NCBI RefSeq assembly: GCF_910592395.1
Contig: NC_088316.1
Coordinates: forward strand, 12,212,001 to 12,276,000
Length of the DNA: 64,000 nucleotides
Direction of reading: 5' to 3'
Origin: Lineus longissimus
Lineage: Eukaryota; Nemertea; Pilidiophora; Heteronemertea; Lineidae
Below are positions 1-12,200 of this stretch, in pieces (position 1 is the first letter of the stretch; every line of letters starts with the position of its first letter). Both the position numbers and the translations under genes were made by a program. The notes beneath the pieces were generated by a model. The model did no database searches. It saw only the letters and a program-made list of their open reading frames with translations, and had not been told where the DNA came from.

Positions 1-220
1 GTCACATTTTTGTAACACATTAGCAAATTTTGAGCCAATTAACACCCTTTACAAGGAAAATCACATAAATAATGAAATCAAACGAGGGATTTTTCAAACC
101 CTAAACCAAAAAAAAGAGTTTAGAAAGTTTGATTGCAACAATAAACAAATTTGGAACGAATTTGCTTAAGTGGTCAGAGAGAAAATTCAATCGTTTCAAA
201 TTGTATTAGTTTATTCCCCC

Positions 221-1153
221 ATGAAAATTAGAACCGAGTGTGGGTTTCCTGTAGAGGGAACCATTACAATAGTAGTTAAGAATACAAATGATATAGAGAT
301 AAAAAAGGACGGTACAGACTTAGGTTTCCAAACCAATGGAGGGGAGGGGGAAGAGGAAGTAGACTTCGACTTCTTGGGTGAGGTGTCTGCAGACTCTGAG
401 TCTGAAGACGAGTCGGGTGTGTCAGATGTTGTGGGTTTGGGGAAGAGAAGCGCAACCAGCGCGGAGGGGGAGGCAGGGGGTCAACCGGAAAAGAAGAAAA
501 GACTGACCGAGTGTAATTTATCTGAGTCCAGCAGCGATGATAATGGCCCGTGTGAAAACGAAAATGGGGGATGTGACCCGACAAGACGCATCTCGAGAGT
601 CACTAAACCCCCAACTGGGAAAAAATCCCCTACAATCACCCGAGTTGATAGCGCACATGGAATAAATTCAGTGGCCACATTTTTCGACGAACGGGACAAA
701 ATGTCCAAACTAAATGAAAATCAAAATCTCTCCCATGAAGAGAGAATGTTTCAAAAGAAACACTTGGAAAAGTGTCGATGTCATGGGGGAAAAGACAAAG
801 AAACTATGATCAACGATTATCAAAAGATTTGTTCGGTAAAAACAATTCAGTTTGAAACAAGAGAAAAAACCGTTGGTTTATTAGCAAGAGAATCAAATAT
901 ACGTCAAAACTGGGTAAAAGGGGCCGAGAGTCTTGTGAATCAGTTACAAAAATTAACACACGCGATGGGTAAATTCGAAACGAAACAAACCTGCGATTCG
1001 TTAATAAAACCATTTTTCGATAAAGAAATAGCGCACGGAGAATGCAAACGGTGCACTCTCCATTGCTTGCCTTTGTTGGCAAGCAACATTAAAATGCCAG
1101 TAGGACGTCCGGTAAATCAAAAAAAAAAAAAAAAAAAAAATCGGATTAAATAG
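221..1153 (+). CDS. Unrecognised acidic, probably nuclear protein (virus-like context)
   Basis: The open frame runs from about 170, and the first ATG is at 221, giving about 310 residues. I do not recognise the family. What can be seen: a short N-terminal beta-rich stretch, then a long acidic Ser/Glu/Asp tract (roughly residues 40-75), a basic PEKKKR nuclear-localisation-like motif, a Ser/Asp-rich segment, and a C-terminal half with scattered Cys/His (CRCHGG, CKRCTLHC). The frame runs into 22 consecutive A's at 1119-1140, so the true C-terminus is uncertain. Two features suggest compact, intronless viral-type coding DNA: there is no intron signal, and dUTPase-like and coiled-coil ORFs lie on the other side of a large insertion (18621 onward). 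That origin is inference. Confidence 0.5.
   Translation: MKIRTECGFPVEGTITIVVKNTNDIEIKKDGTDLGFQTNGGEGEEEVDFDFLGEVSADSESEDESGVSDVVGLGKRSATSAEGEAGGQPEKKKRLTECNLSESSSDDNGPCENENGGCDPTRRISRVTKPPTGKKSPTITRVDSAHGINSVATFFDERDKMSKLNENQNLSHEERMFQKKHLEKCRCHGGKDKETMINDYQKICSVKTIQFETREKTVGLLARESNIRQNWVKGAESLVNQLQKLTHAMGKFETKQTCDSLIKPFFDKEIAHGECKRCTLHCLPLLASNIKMPVGRPVNQKKKKKKNRIK
1119..1140 (+). repeat. Poly-A run of 22 inside the reading frame
   Basis: Twenty-two consecutive A's near the 3' end of the acidic-protein frame. Runs of this length slip during replication and sequencing, so the reading frame downstream cannot be trusted. Confidence 0.9.
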
Positions 1154-1959
1154 AGATACTGGTATGAAACCACAAAGTAGAATTCCCTATTCAACTAGAA
1201 AATGAAACGGCCAGGGGCCATTGTGCTCACCGTATAGATATTTGGTGCTTTGGAATTCATCCAGGTTAAGAAACATTGTACATGTATAGTATATAGGTCA
1301 AACCAAAGTCGGTATGACATGTGATGTATCGTTGCTTGGAGTAAGTACCATTATGTAACCATAAGAATATCATCAGAAACAAGTCACTAATAAACGAGAT
1401 ATTGCACTTTTTACCAATTTTAGTTTTGGCCTCTTGGTGGCCAAGTTGAGTACCAGATCAGATCGAAATTCGGTGTCCAAGGTGACATGACGTAGGGAGT
1501 CATGTGCACCAAATTTCAAGTTCATAGCTATAGTGATTAAGAAACGTGCCATCAAACGACCAATCTCATATGATATGTGATGTATCCCTGCTAGGAGAAC
1601 CTACCATAAAAATGTTATTGAAAACGAATCACTAATAAGCGAGATATCACACTTTCTAGGTTTTCACTTTTGGCCCCCTGGTGGCCAAGTCGAGAATCAA
1701 ACCGGACTGAAATTCAGGGTCAGAGGTAAGCTGACCTAGAGGGTCCTTTGTACAAAGTCTCAAGTTCATAGCCTTAGGGGTTAACAAACGTGCTACAGTT
1801 ACGCTAAAATGGCCAATTTAAGCCGTTTGACCTCTGCGACCTTGAAAAGAACATCAAATCAAAAACCCGTATCATATGTGATGTATCCTTGCTAAGAGTA
1901 TCTACCATAACATTTTTACCGAAAACTAATCAGTAATAAGCGAGATATGGCACTATTAA

Positions 1960-2160
1960 AGGGGCTGTCCACCTAAGAGCCAAAGTGACGGTTTGTGAGC
2001 TATTTGAAAACGGTAACACCTATGACTTTCATACTTTCAGCAATGATACTTTGATCAAAAACATTAATTATGGTATTATTTGTGATTTTTTATAACATTT
2101 TTTTTTGAAAAAAATGACTTTTATAGCCTTTAAAATGCAGGAAATAATATGATTAAGTAG
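1960..2160 (+). repeat. Left terminal inverted repeat of the TTAA transposon
   Basis: This matches the reverse complement of 17285-17486 over about 200 bp with scattered differences. Shared blocks include GAGCCAAAGTGACGGTTTG, TTTCATACTTTCAGCAATG and TTTGATCAAAAACATTAAT. The T-rich stretch and TTTAAAATGCAGG / TTTAAAATACAGG near the inner edge are also shared. Confidence 0.85.
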
Positions 2161-2547
2161 AATTCAAGGTGGTAAATAGATTTGGGTACATGTTACGCAC
2201 AAGATAGCTTAAAGATTAATTCCATTCATGTATGCAAATAGGCAAAAGCAGCTGCTGAAAGTAGTGAGAAACCATGAAAAAATGTGCCAGAGCCGAGGAC
2301 AAAATAATTGAAGTGTGACTGAATCCAGGGAAGGACCTACCACAATAAGTCCTTGATTGGAAGGTTCGATTCCCATTTGGGGGACATGGCTAGCTATGCA
2401 TGTCAATGCATTGCTGGCATAGCAGTGTTAGAATGATCACCCAGGTGAAACCTTGTATAATCTAATAAAAGTGCCTTGGCTTTTCAATGACTAGTGGACA
2501 AAGGTCGTTGGCATGCAGGTGGTCACAAAAGAAGTAATGTCATTATT
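2161..2547. other. Transposon interior without visible coding exon
   Basis: No convincing exon. There is a B-box-like GGTTCGATTCCC at about 2362-2373 with no matching A box or cloverleaf. This is subterminal DNA of the TTAA transposon. Confidence 0.5.
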
Positions 2548-3410
2548 GGTGTGTTCACACTGGATGCGAATTGAAACCGTATTCCGTAGAGCGCTCTCCG
2601 GAATACGAATTGGTTAATCCAGTTTCAGAACGGTCGCGTCACACTGGCCCGAATACGCATTCAAATCGGTTTAAAACGCGCCACACTAATGCGTACTAAC
2701 GACGCGCCATCTATTATCATTATTATTATTATTTATTAACCTCCCATATGGGAGAATAAAATTTACAAGTACAAAACATATAAGTATATAATATCACAGT
2801 ATCACACAGTCATTATTAACAAGTTAAAATCGCGAAAGGTGCTTGACCATTTCCATCTCCCGGCCATGCCTATTGCCAAAGTTCGAGTCAACACCACCGT
2901 CGCTAAATGCGGAGAATCCCGGCCTCGCCCTCGAAAACGAGGCCAAAACCGGGGAAAACCCCGCCGCAACGATGTTGTTGACCAGCGTACCTTTGACCAA
3001 CGAACCGGCGGCAACATACCTTGCCAGGAAATGAAAATGCAAGTCACGTGCAAGGGAGTTGATTTTTCCCTATTCTATGGCATAACAAAAACGATTTGAG
3101 TTAATGAATTTAAATACATCAGTTAACTAGTTCGGAGCACTAGTTCCCGCGGTCAAAGGTCACTTTCCATGCGCCGGGCGCATGCGCAGTGCGATCGAAA
3201 ACCTTAATTCGTATCAAGCGCGTCACACTTGAAATCTCAATACGGTTTCGTTGATTCGGATTAGCTGATTCGCATTCAATTCGGTTTAAGAACCGTGTTG
3301 GTTAAAGCGGATTGAGATCGGTATGAACCGAATTGAGTGTGACGCCCCAATACCTATCAACGTTTTTAATTCGAATTCAATTCGTGTTAAAACCCCAGTG
3401 TGACCACGGC
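2548..3410. mobile_element. MITE-like element with inverted termini
   Basis: The left end reads GGTGTGTTCACACTGG...CGAATTGAA. The right end is its approximate inverse complement, finishing CCAGTGTGACCACGGC at 3410. The inner flanks repeat GAATTGAA / TTCAATTCG motifs several times on both sides. There is no transposase frame, and no clear target duplication could be called. Confidence 0.6.
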
Positions 3411-3643
3411 ATATGACTTATGGTGCAGGGCCCATATTCATAAACGTACTTAAGTCAAAGTATGACACCTATCTACCTACTTAACTCAAGTATCATACTT
3501 AAGTGGAATTCAATATCCTACTTATCCAAAGTATGATACTCAAATTCCTACTTATATTTAAGACACCTCCAGACCTGTCTTAACTTTGAGTAGGTTGGGT
3601 GTTCGCTATAAAAAAATCAATTTAGACTCTACATTGGTGGAGA

Positions 3644-4684
3644 ATGGCTGTGTTTATGATCGCTGCGCTAGAAGAACTGGAAGGACAACGTGCTATGCGG
3701 CGAGAGAGGGTATTTCGGGACCGTGTCCATCCGTTGGACATCTATAACGATGTGGAACTTTATCAACGATATCGTTTCGATAACCATTTTGGAACTGATT
3801 GATGTGGTAGGTGATGAACTTGAGCCACAGACGTTGAGGAATCATGCTCTACCAAGTTCACTAAAACTACTTGCTGCCCTTCGATTTTATGCTTCCGGGT
3901 CATTTCAAATGGTCACAGGTGATACAGTGCACGTATCACAACCAACAATGTGTAGAGTGATTTCCCAAGTGACCCATGCACTGCTTCCTCTGTTGCCAAG
4001 AGCCGTGGAATTTCCAAGTATTGCAAATATTCCGAACATTGTCGCCGAGTTTCATGATATTGCGAACTTTCCCTGTGTTGTTGGTTTGGTCGACGGCACA
4101 CACATTTGGATTCAAGGCCCTAGCCAGCACGAGTGGCGCTACGTCAACCGGAAGAACTATTACTCAATAAATACCCAAGTCGTGATGGTGCTAGATGTCG
4201 ATTCATCAACGTGGTAGCAAAATGGCCAGGAAGTACCCACGACTCTGTGATTCTTAGGGAAAGTGCACTTCCACGAGTTTTTGAGGAACGAGCAGCAGAC
4301 GAATTGCTTTTGGGAGATAGTGGGTACCCACTGAGACCATGGCTCATGACACCTTTCCTCAATCCTAACACTGCCCAACAACGTGCCTACAACAGAGCTC
4401 ATAAGAGAACAAGATGTTTGGTGGAAAGAGGCATTGGACAATGGAAAAGAAGATTCCACTGTCTCCACGGCAAATTGAGATACAACCCGAGAAAATCATG
4501 TGAGATAATTGGCGTGTGTGCACTTCTACACAATATTGCCATCAACAGAGGGCTGCCCGATTTTGACGAACAACCAATCGAACTGCGACCGCAACCCGAT
4601 GTTGATCCAGAAAACGTAGTTCCCTTACCTGACAGAGCATACGGGGTTGGGAGAAGAAATCAATTGGTAAATGTCCACTTCTAA
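3644..4684 (+). pseudogene. Harbinger transposase (HARBI1-like), two frameshifts
   Basis: The ATG at 3644 opens a typical Harbinger N-terminus (RRERVFRDR, then LDIYNDVELYQRYRF). The frame then shifts near 3800 and again near 4195, so three frames are needed to read the protein. The helix-turn-helix region (LKLLAALRFYASGSFQ...VSQPTMCRVI) is recognisable. The catalytic DDE triad is still visible: GLVDGTHI (first D), LLLGDSGYP (second D) and LVERGIGQWKRR (E). The normal role is DNA cleavage and strand transfer at the element ends, working with the partner Myb-like protein. With two frameshifts this copy should be dead, and any mobility would depend on another copy. The domains are in the right order and the length is close to the family norm of about 350 residues. 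Confidence 0.88.
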
Positions 4685-4726
4685 TGATCAAGGTGAGTTT
4701 AGTTTAGTCAAGATATACATTTTGTT

Positions 4727-4732
4727 TTTATT
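4727..4732 (-). promoter_or_regulatory. Poly(A) signal of the Harbinger Myb-like gene
   Basis: AATAAA on the minus strand, about 20 bases beyond the stop codon at 4750. Confidence 0.6.
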
Positions 4733-4749
4733 TTCACAAAAGTTACACA

Positions 4750-5800
4750 TCAAAGATTGGTTAGAGAGTAATCGTATGGTCGGTTATTGCTCATATCATA
4801 ATTGCCAACTTCATCTCGTTCAAGCTTTCTCTTCTTAAGTTGCAACACTTCAATTTCTAAAACAAGTTTAGTTTTCTCCAATTTAAGCTTTTCGATTTCT
4901 AATGTGGACCTCGTCTTCTCGAGATCCAAAAGCTCTGCGTGGCTGGCTGCTCGGGCTGTAGCTTCTTCATTGAAACTGGCTTTTTGTTTCTTCGTAGCTG
5001 ACTCCACGTCTGGCAAAGGGGGACAAGGATCCGGAATTGCAGACGGTGTAAGACTCCTTCTCGTTGTAAGAAGTTGACTGCATGCTTGCGATTGCTGTTC
5101 ACGAATGGAATCCGTACTGTAAAATAAACAATGGTTGCGATTACCGTACAGGTAAATGTACACGTAAATGTAAATTGACTATTTCTTTGAATCAGGATTG
5201 ATTGCAGCCAGTATTTGGACTGATTGCAGTACATGTACTTGCCTTGAACTACTACTTCCACTTGCCGTAGATGTACTTGTAGTGGGAGTATTTGAGACAA
5301 CAGCCGGCGTGTTTTCAATGCCACCTTCTATCCCTGTGAGTGTTGGGTCATCTTCACCCAAAATTGCCAACACTTTCTGCGAAATCAGTGACGGTTCAAC
5401 TGGTGCCGGTCCTCCTCCTAAAGGATAAATGCAAATAATTGAATACAGCATGATAAAAAAACTGTTGTTAAAATTATTTTTTGTTGTATTAAATGTTAAA
5501 CTTGAAAGTTATTTTGCTCTCACCTGTTTTAGCTAGCTCTTTACGATATTTCCTGTATTCATCCTTTGCATTTGAACACAAATTCTGCCAATTCTTGAGA
5601 TAGTCAGCATCGGACCTCGTAACCGACGGATTTCGCCTATTCATGGCGGAGGTGATATTCTGCCACGCATCATGTTTCTTCTTATTTGAAATATTGGCAC
5701 TGAACTTTCCCGTCACTACATTAAATACATTCTCATATTCCTCGCAAAGTCGATATTTTTCACCTTCCGAAAAATTTGGCTTGCGCTTAGCCTTGTCCAT
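4750..5800 (-). CDS. Harbinger-encoded Myb/SANT-like DNA-binding protein
   Basis: Three exons can be read on the minus strand: 5524-5800, 5239-5417 and about 4750-5094, giving about 266 residues. The ATG at 5800 opens MDKAKRKPNFSEGEK. It is followed by a Myb/SANT-like (MADF-type) trihelical region, residues about 8-85, with the spaced W/L residues NVVTGKF, WQNI and LKNWQNLC. The middle exon is Ser/Thr/Pro-rich. The last exon is a basic/leucine-rich coiled coil (ELLDLEKTRSTLEIEKLKLE and onward). The first donor (CAG|GTGAGA) and second acceptor (TTTAG|GAGG) are good; the last acceptor (GAACAG|CAA) is chosen by frame and is less certain. In Harbinger elements this partner binds the transposase and the subterminal repeats. 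Unlike the transposase, this frame has no visible break. Confidence 0.8.
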
Positions 5801-6216
5801 GCTGAATAGATAGGACTATGAAGAATGTGCATACCATCCGAGGCCTTCCCATGCAATTTAGACCGCCCCAATACCTTCCCAAACCACAAAAATGAGCAAC
5901 ATAATCTATGAAATGCGATCACCAACCCTGGGAATGTCTCGGAAAAACGTTTAAGCATGATGCCTAAATATAGGTATCATACTTAACAATGTATGACACT
6001 AAGGACGGTTTATGAATTCCAACATAAGTATCATGACTATTAAAGTATGACACATAGAGTTTAGGTGACTTATCTTAGGAATTTTTATGAATATGGGCCC
6101 AGGGGTTGAAAGAAACAGAATATAATGCAAATTGCCTTGGCAAGAAGTGTGCACAACCATAAAATGTGTTAATTAGGCCCTCTTTGCATTGTAGGTCTGA
6201 TTTTCAAGGGGCAAAG

Positions 6217-9200
6217 ATGGTTTCTTATCTTTGTGACCAATGTGGCTTATTCATAGAGTCCCATTACAAGAACTTTGTGCGACATCAACGATACCACTGT
6301 GGGGGGAAAGGTAGTATTCCGATTTACTGCATAAAATGTTTGCATCAATTCTCCAGGAAGGATAGACTATTGAAGCATGTGTGTCCATTCAGCTACCAGG
6401 AGGAATTGTCATTATCTGCACCCATATTACAACTTCGCAGGCCAAAAAATGCTGCTCTTTTGTCTCTAGCACTGAGGAAAAACTCGTTTCAAGAGAAAGT
6501 TACTATTTGTGAGGCAGGACATTGGGCACTAGGAGGAATATGGCCTTTGACATTTGTGGAAGACCACATTAACACTACTGCATTGAAGAAATTAGGGGAC
6601 ATATCCTTAGTTAATGGATACAAAGAAATTCTTTCGTATCTGAGTTCCAATGCCTTGCGTATTCATGAGAATATCTGTGTTTTTGACGAGGTGGAGGGAA
6701 AGTCCTTGTATCTGCAACCTCCATGGACAGTCCCATCGCAGAGAAATAACTTCCATGGACTGAATTTCGCTGCCATTGCCAATTCTGTGGAAATCAGTAA
6801 ATCATCTACCGTAAGTATTCGAAAGTATTTCTATGTTGCATTGTTGATAGTGGGATGATAGCCTAAAGATGGTAAATATGATACAGGTAAATGAAACGGC
6901 CAGGGGCCATTGTGCTCACCGTATACATCTTTTAGTAGGCAGGATCATGCTTAGTTTAGAGGTGAATCAGGTGAACACAATCAGGCATGAAGACTTTTTT
7001 TAGATGTGTATTGATGTCAAGTAATAAGACAGGGGAGTATATATAAGTTTATGATCCAACCAATAATTGTCTATGACATCAACAAGATCAATATCGTGTG
7101 ATTGCTAAGAGTCCCTGCAATAAAAAATTCATCGAAAAAAAGTCATTAATAAGCAAGATATTGCACGTCCTACTTTTTCAGTTTTGACCCCCTGGTGGCC
7201 AAATCAAGAATCAGATGAGGCCAAAATTCGATGTCAGAGATTATCTGATGTAGGGGGTTACATGTACCAACTTTCAAGTCCATAGCTTCAGCAGTTAAGA
7301 AACGTGCCATAGTTACACTCTAATGGCCAATTTACGCCATTTGACCTCTGTGACCTAGAAAAGGAGGTCAAATCCAAAAATCGTAGGACATGTGGTGTAT
7401 CCTTGCTAGAAGTCCCTGCCATAAAAATTTTATCGAAAACAATTCACTCAAATAAGCAAGATATTGCACTTCTTCCTTTTTCCATTATGGCCCCCTGGTG
7501 GCCGAATAAAGAATCAGATCAGGCCAAAATTCGGCATCAAAGGTTATCTGATGTAGGGGGTTATATGCACCAAGTTTCAAGTTCATAGCTTTACTGGTTA
7601 AGAAACGTGCCATAGTTTACACTCCAACGGCCAATTTACGCCAATTTGACCTACTTTTCAAGGTCGCAGAGGTCACCTCTGCGACCTTGAAAAGTAGGTC
7701 AAATTGAAAACCCGTAAGACATGTGATGTATTCTTCCTAAGAGTACCTACCATAAAAATTTTATCGAAAACAAGTCACTTAATATAAGCGAGATATCACA
7801 CTTTTTAGATATCCACTTTTGGCCCCCTGGTGGCAAAGTTGAGAATCAGATCAAACTGAAATTCAGCACCAGAGGCTATGTGATATAGGGGGTTATATGT
7901 ACCAAGTTTCAAGTTCATAGCTTTAGTGGTTAAGAAACGTGCCATAGTTTACACTCTAACGGCCAATTTAAGCCATATGACCTCTGTGAACTTGAAAAGT
8001 AGGTCAAATTAAAAACCCGTATAATATAAGATGAATATTTGCTATGAGTACCTACAACACAAGTTTCATCGAAAACAAGTCACTAATAAGCGAGATATCA
8101 CACTTTTTAGATATCAACATTTGGCCCCCTGGTGGCCAAGTTGAGAATCAGATTGGACCGAAATTCAGTGTCAGAGGTCACCTGACCTAGGGGGTGCTGT
8201 GTACAAAGTTTTAAGTTCATAGCCCTAGCGGTTAAGAAACGTGCCACTGTTTTTTAAATAGGATACGACGACGGACGACGACGACGGACGATGGACACTG
8301 CGGTATTACATAAGACTCCCCTACGGTGAGCCAAAAATCAAGAAAATGTAAGATACAAGTCAGAAAAGACAAAAGGGAAAAGATAAAAAATAATAAAATA
8401 AAAAAATATTTTTGGCCGTCCCTGACCGGGGTTTGAACTCACAACCTTTGGATTGCCACAACACGAAAAACACAAAACATGCAATTTCGGCCATATCTGT
8501 GTCTGCGTTGTGACCTCTGTGACCTCGACAAGTAGGTCAAATTAAAAACCCATATGATATATGATGTATCCTTGCTATGAGTACCTACCACAAAAGTTTT
8601 ATCGAAAACAAGTCATCAATCAGCGAATAATCACACTTTTTAGATATCCACATTCAGCCCCCTGGTGGCCAAGTTGAGAATCAGATCAGACCGAAATTCA
8701 GCACCAGAGGTTATCTGGTATAGGGGGTTATATGTACTAAGTTTCAAGTTCATAGCTGTGGAGGTTGAAAAACGTGCCATAGTTACACTGAAACAGCCAA
8801 TTTACGCCATTTGACCTCTGTGACCTTGAAAAGTAGATCAAATTAAAAACCCGTATGATATATGATGTATCCTTGCTATGAGTACCTACCACAAAAATTT
8901 CATTCCAAACAAGTCATTAATAAGCGAGATATCACACTTTTTAGATATCTACATTCAGCCCCCTGGTGGCCAAATTAAGAATCAGATCGGACCGAAATTT
9001 AGTGTCACAGGTCATCTGACCAAGGGAGTCCTGTGTACAAAGTTACAAGTTCATAGGCTTAGCGGTTAAGAAACGTGCCACTGTTTTTGAAACAGGATAC
9101 GACGACGACGACGGACGACGACGACGACAGACGACGACGGACGACGGACACTGCGGTATTGTAAAGACTCCCCTACGGTGAGCCAAAAAGGTATCAATAA

Positions 9201-12200
9201 CAATTTGTATAAGTTTGGTACCAGTACAAGTAAAAAAGGTACATGCATAGGAAAATTAGGTACATAATGATCCCTCCCCCAATTATCATGGTATCTCTTT
9301 TTTGGCTTGTTCTCTGCAGTCTGATGGTGCTTCTTGGCGGTGCATCTCTAGCTGGTATCTTCGCTTAGTTACCCCATATCATTTTAGGAGCATTAGCGTC
9401 TAAGTATTTGAGAAGCTCATGGGAGGGGGGCACCTCTTTTAAGTTGTGTAGCACATCACCACACCAAAGATATGTGTTAGAACCTACAAAAACTCATGGC
9501 TGATGCATAGTCCTACATGCATCATTTATTTTGCTCACTCTACCGAACAGTAGGAAAGGGTAGAGCAGATATACTCCCTGTTATCTATCAGAGCCGTGAT
9601 ATTTCTAGGCTAGGAAAGGGGTAGAGTAGATATATTCCGTCTGTTGCCCAGCAAATAGTAGTTGCCAGAATATCAAGAAGAGTTGAGACATTTCTAACCT
9701 AGGAAAGTGGGTAAAGGCCAATCTAATACCCGACACCCGTTGGTAATCAACCCATTTCTGACCGTGCCTAAGTGGGGGGGGGGGGGGGGGGGGGTGGAGG
9801 CGGCTACCCAGAACATGGCATGGATTACCTATGTGAGTGATGTGTATTTCATACTGAATATTTGTGACCTATGAATTCGGCGAAAAACCCAGACAACAGA
9901 AGCAATGGACATATTCATGGCCGAAACCAGAGATTTGATGGGTAATTTAACATTTACACCAATAATATTCCTCCGTCCAAGCTGATCATGGGAATTAGAT
10001 AATGCATGCATGCACCCATAAGCTGCTAGGACTAGGAGTAAAATGCACTGCTCACAGGAGGAAAGAAATAATACCTATGTACCAAATGTACTAATTTTTC
10101 CAGTCAGTGCTATATATCTCCAATTTTTAGTTGAATCATTTTTTTATTATGGGTATTTCACAAGTCTACAAAACATAGATTTCTCCATGACCCCCTCCCC
10201 CTTCCCTAAAGTCTTCAGATCAACATTTTGAAAAATCATGGAAAAAGTCTACAGCAGGTGTTACCCCCTCCCTCCTAGTCTATAGGGGTGGAATTCACCA
10301 AGGCATTTTATCTCGCGTGTAACTAGAGAGCGATTATCATATAAACGCAGTATAAAATGCAGTTGTACGCGGACGAATAAACGGCTGTTTAAACAGTGAT
10401 TCAGAACACCCGATCATCGACATTTTATACGCTCGCGGACAAACCAGCTTAATCGCTCAAAAAACGCCTGTTTAATCATTGTTCTCTCGAGCACGTAATG
10501 AAATCACGTAACTCGCAGTATAAAGATGTACGCCCGCGTACAACAGGTGGACAAATCGGATAGCTAGGCAAGTCAGATGACTTTAGTTTTTCGAGAGATT
10601 TGCATCAAAATAGCCCTTGGCACATTTTCACAGTGCTGTTATTTGATGATGAGGTCATAATGAATAAGGACTGACTGAGATGCTGCTCCTTGAAGACCTG
10701 TATTAACAGTTACATCACTAAGTCGCTGAGATAAACATACCCTCCAGGGCTGTCTAACTTTTCTTTTGTTCGAAAAACGCTTGCTATCCGCACGCCAGAT
10801 AATCACCCGTTCTGAATTGCTGTTTAGCTACACGTCTGCGATGATCGCGCGTTTTAGCATATTTGTACGCGTACATCTCCTAAACGGCGGATAAAATGTC
10901 TTGGTGAATTCCAGCCAAAATGTCTTGGTGAATTCCAGCCTAGATGTTTCGCAATTTATAAATGTAATGTAATGCAAATACCGTATTTATATAGCGCCCG
11001 TTTCAAGCAAAATACTCGTTCACAGGGCACTTTACAGAGTAAAAAAGATCACACCTGACAAAACAGCTTTGTCTTTTTAAAACAGACCACGAAATTCATA
11101 TAGGGTCTCGGCTGCCTGGATGTTGGTCGGCAGCTATTTCCAGAGCGCTGGGCCCGAATGGCCAAATGCCCGCTCGTCGTATGTTCTTGTAGACATGTAA
11201 AAAATGATGAAAATGTTGAACCACCCCTTCCAGTCTTTACTGGACTGGTGAAGAACTTATAAACAAAAATTGCCCGGATATGACACTCTCCTTTCAAAAC
11301 AAACAATTTTTGAGGGTGTCTGATGAGGTTTATGGTTTTCTGATGGATGTAATCTCATACCACCAGCACATAACCTATACAACCTACATACATAAGGAGA
11401 GAGGACCAGCTGACAATTTATGCGACTGTAAGGAAGAAGACCCCCCCCCCGGCGGCCACTGTATCTGTCGGATTTCAATCATGGTATCCAATATTCATAT
11501 CCGGATTCCCAAACTGTGAGGGCAACATAAAGCTGCTTTCATGCCTGTCCTGTGGAAAATTACCCTAGTAAGCAGTAAGACACCTGACTTAAAATGGCAG
11601 CTGATCGGCCATGGGTAGATGTGAATAAGCACTCCCAAGGCCAACATTTGACAATGTTCTGAGTGCACCTCTGGACAACATTTATTAGCCCAAGTTAAAT
11701 TAAGTGTAAGGTAAACGACCCCCCCCCCCCACCCACCCCTGAAAAGCCCCTGTGTGTGTATCCGTCACTGAATCACTCATGTCTCCTTCAACAGATTCCA
11801 ACCGTACCGGTACATGATTTTTCAACATCGCCATCACTGCCCACATCATCAGCATTAGACTTGGATAACTCCTTCAGTCCGGAGACAGTCAAGGTAAGTC
11901 ATGCATGCCATGTCTTCTAGTACAAGCACATGTTATCCATGTTGAATGATGTCACTGGAAAACCATAAATACTGTCATCTATGGAGCGACTAAGTTGCAA
12001 GAAGTTGCTCTCATGCCCACTCACACACTATCAAATAAGAATGCACTGACGAATCATATATACCCTTAGTGCCAGAACATGCATGTGGAAAGCCCCATCA
12101 TGGTTTCTTTCAAATGGCAATTAAAACCACTCCATGAATGACTGATTTTGGCCTGTTTTTCTCTTACAGCGTTCACCATCTCCTATGACATACTTGGACA

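Larger units (their letters stand above)
3429..6099 (+). mobile_element. PIF/Harbinger transposon with CAG target duplication
   Basis: The element starts GGCCCATATTCATAAA at 3429 and ends with the inverse TTTATGAATATGGGCC at 6099, flanked by CAG at 3426-3428 and 6100-6102. A 3-bp duplication is diagnostic of PIF/Harbinger. Subterminal GTATGATAC / GTATGACAC repeats occur on both sides. It carries the two genes expected for the superfamily in convergent orientation: a DDE transposase on plus and a Myb/SANT-like protein on minus. Confidence 0.9.

Noticed and set aside
2359-2380. tRNA-like GGTTCGATTCCC box
   Set aside because: No A box, anticodon arm or acceptor pairing could be drawn.
9773-9794. 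Long poly-G tract, with others at 38243, 39161, 39991, 40607, 41056, 44778
   Set aside because: Simple homopolymers scattered through the window; no consistent link to genes or element ends.
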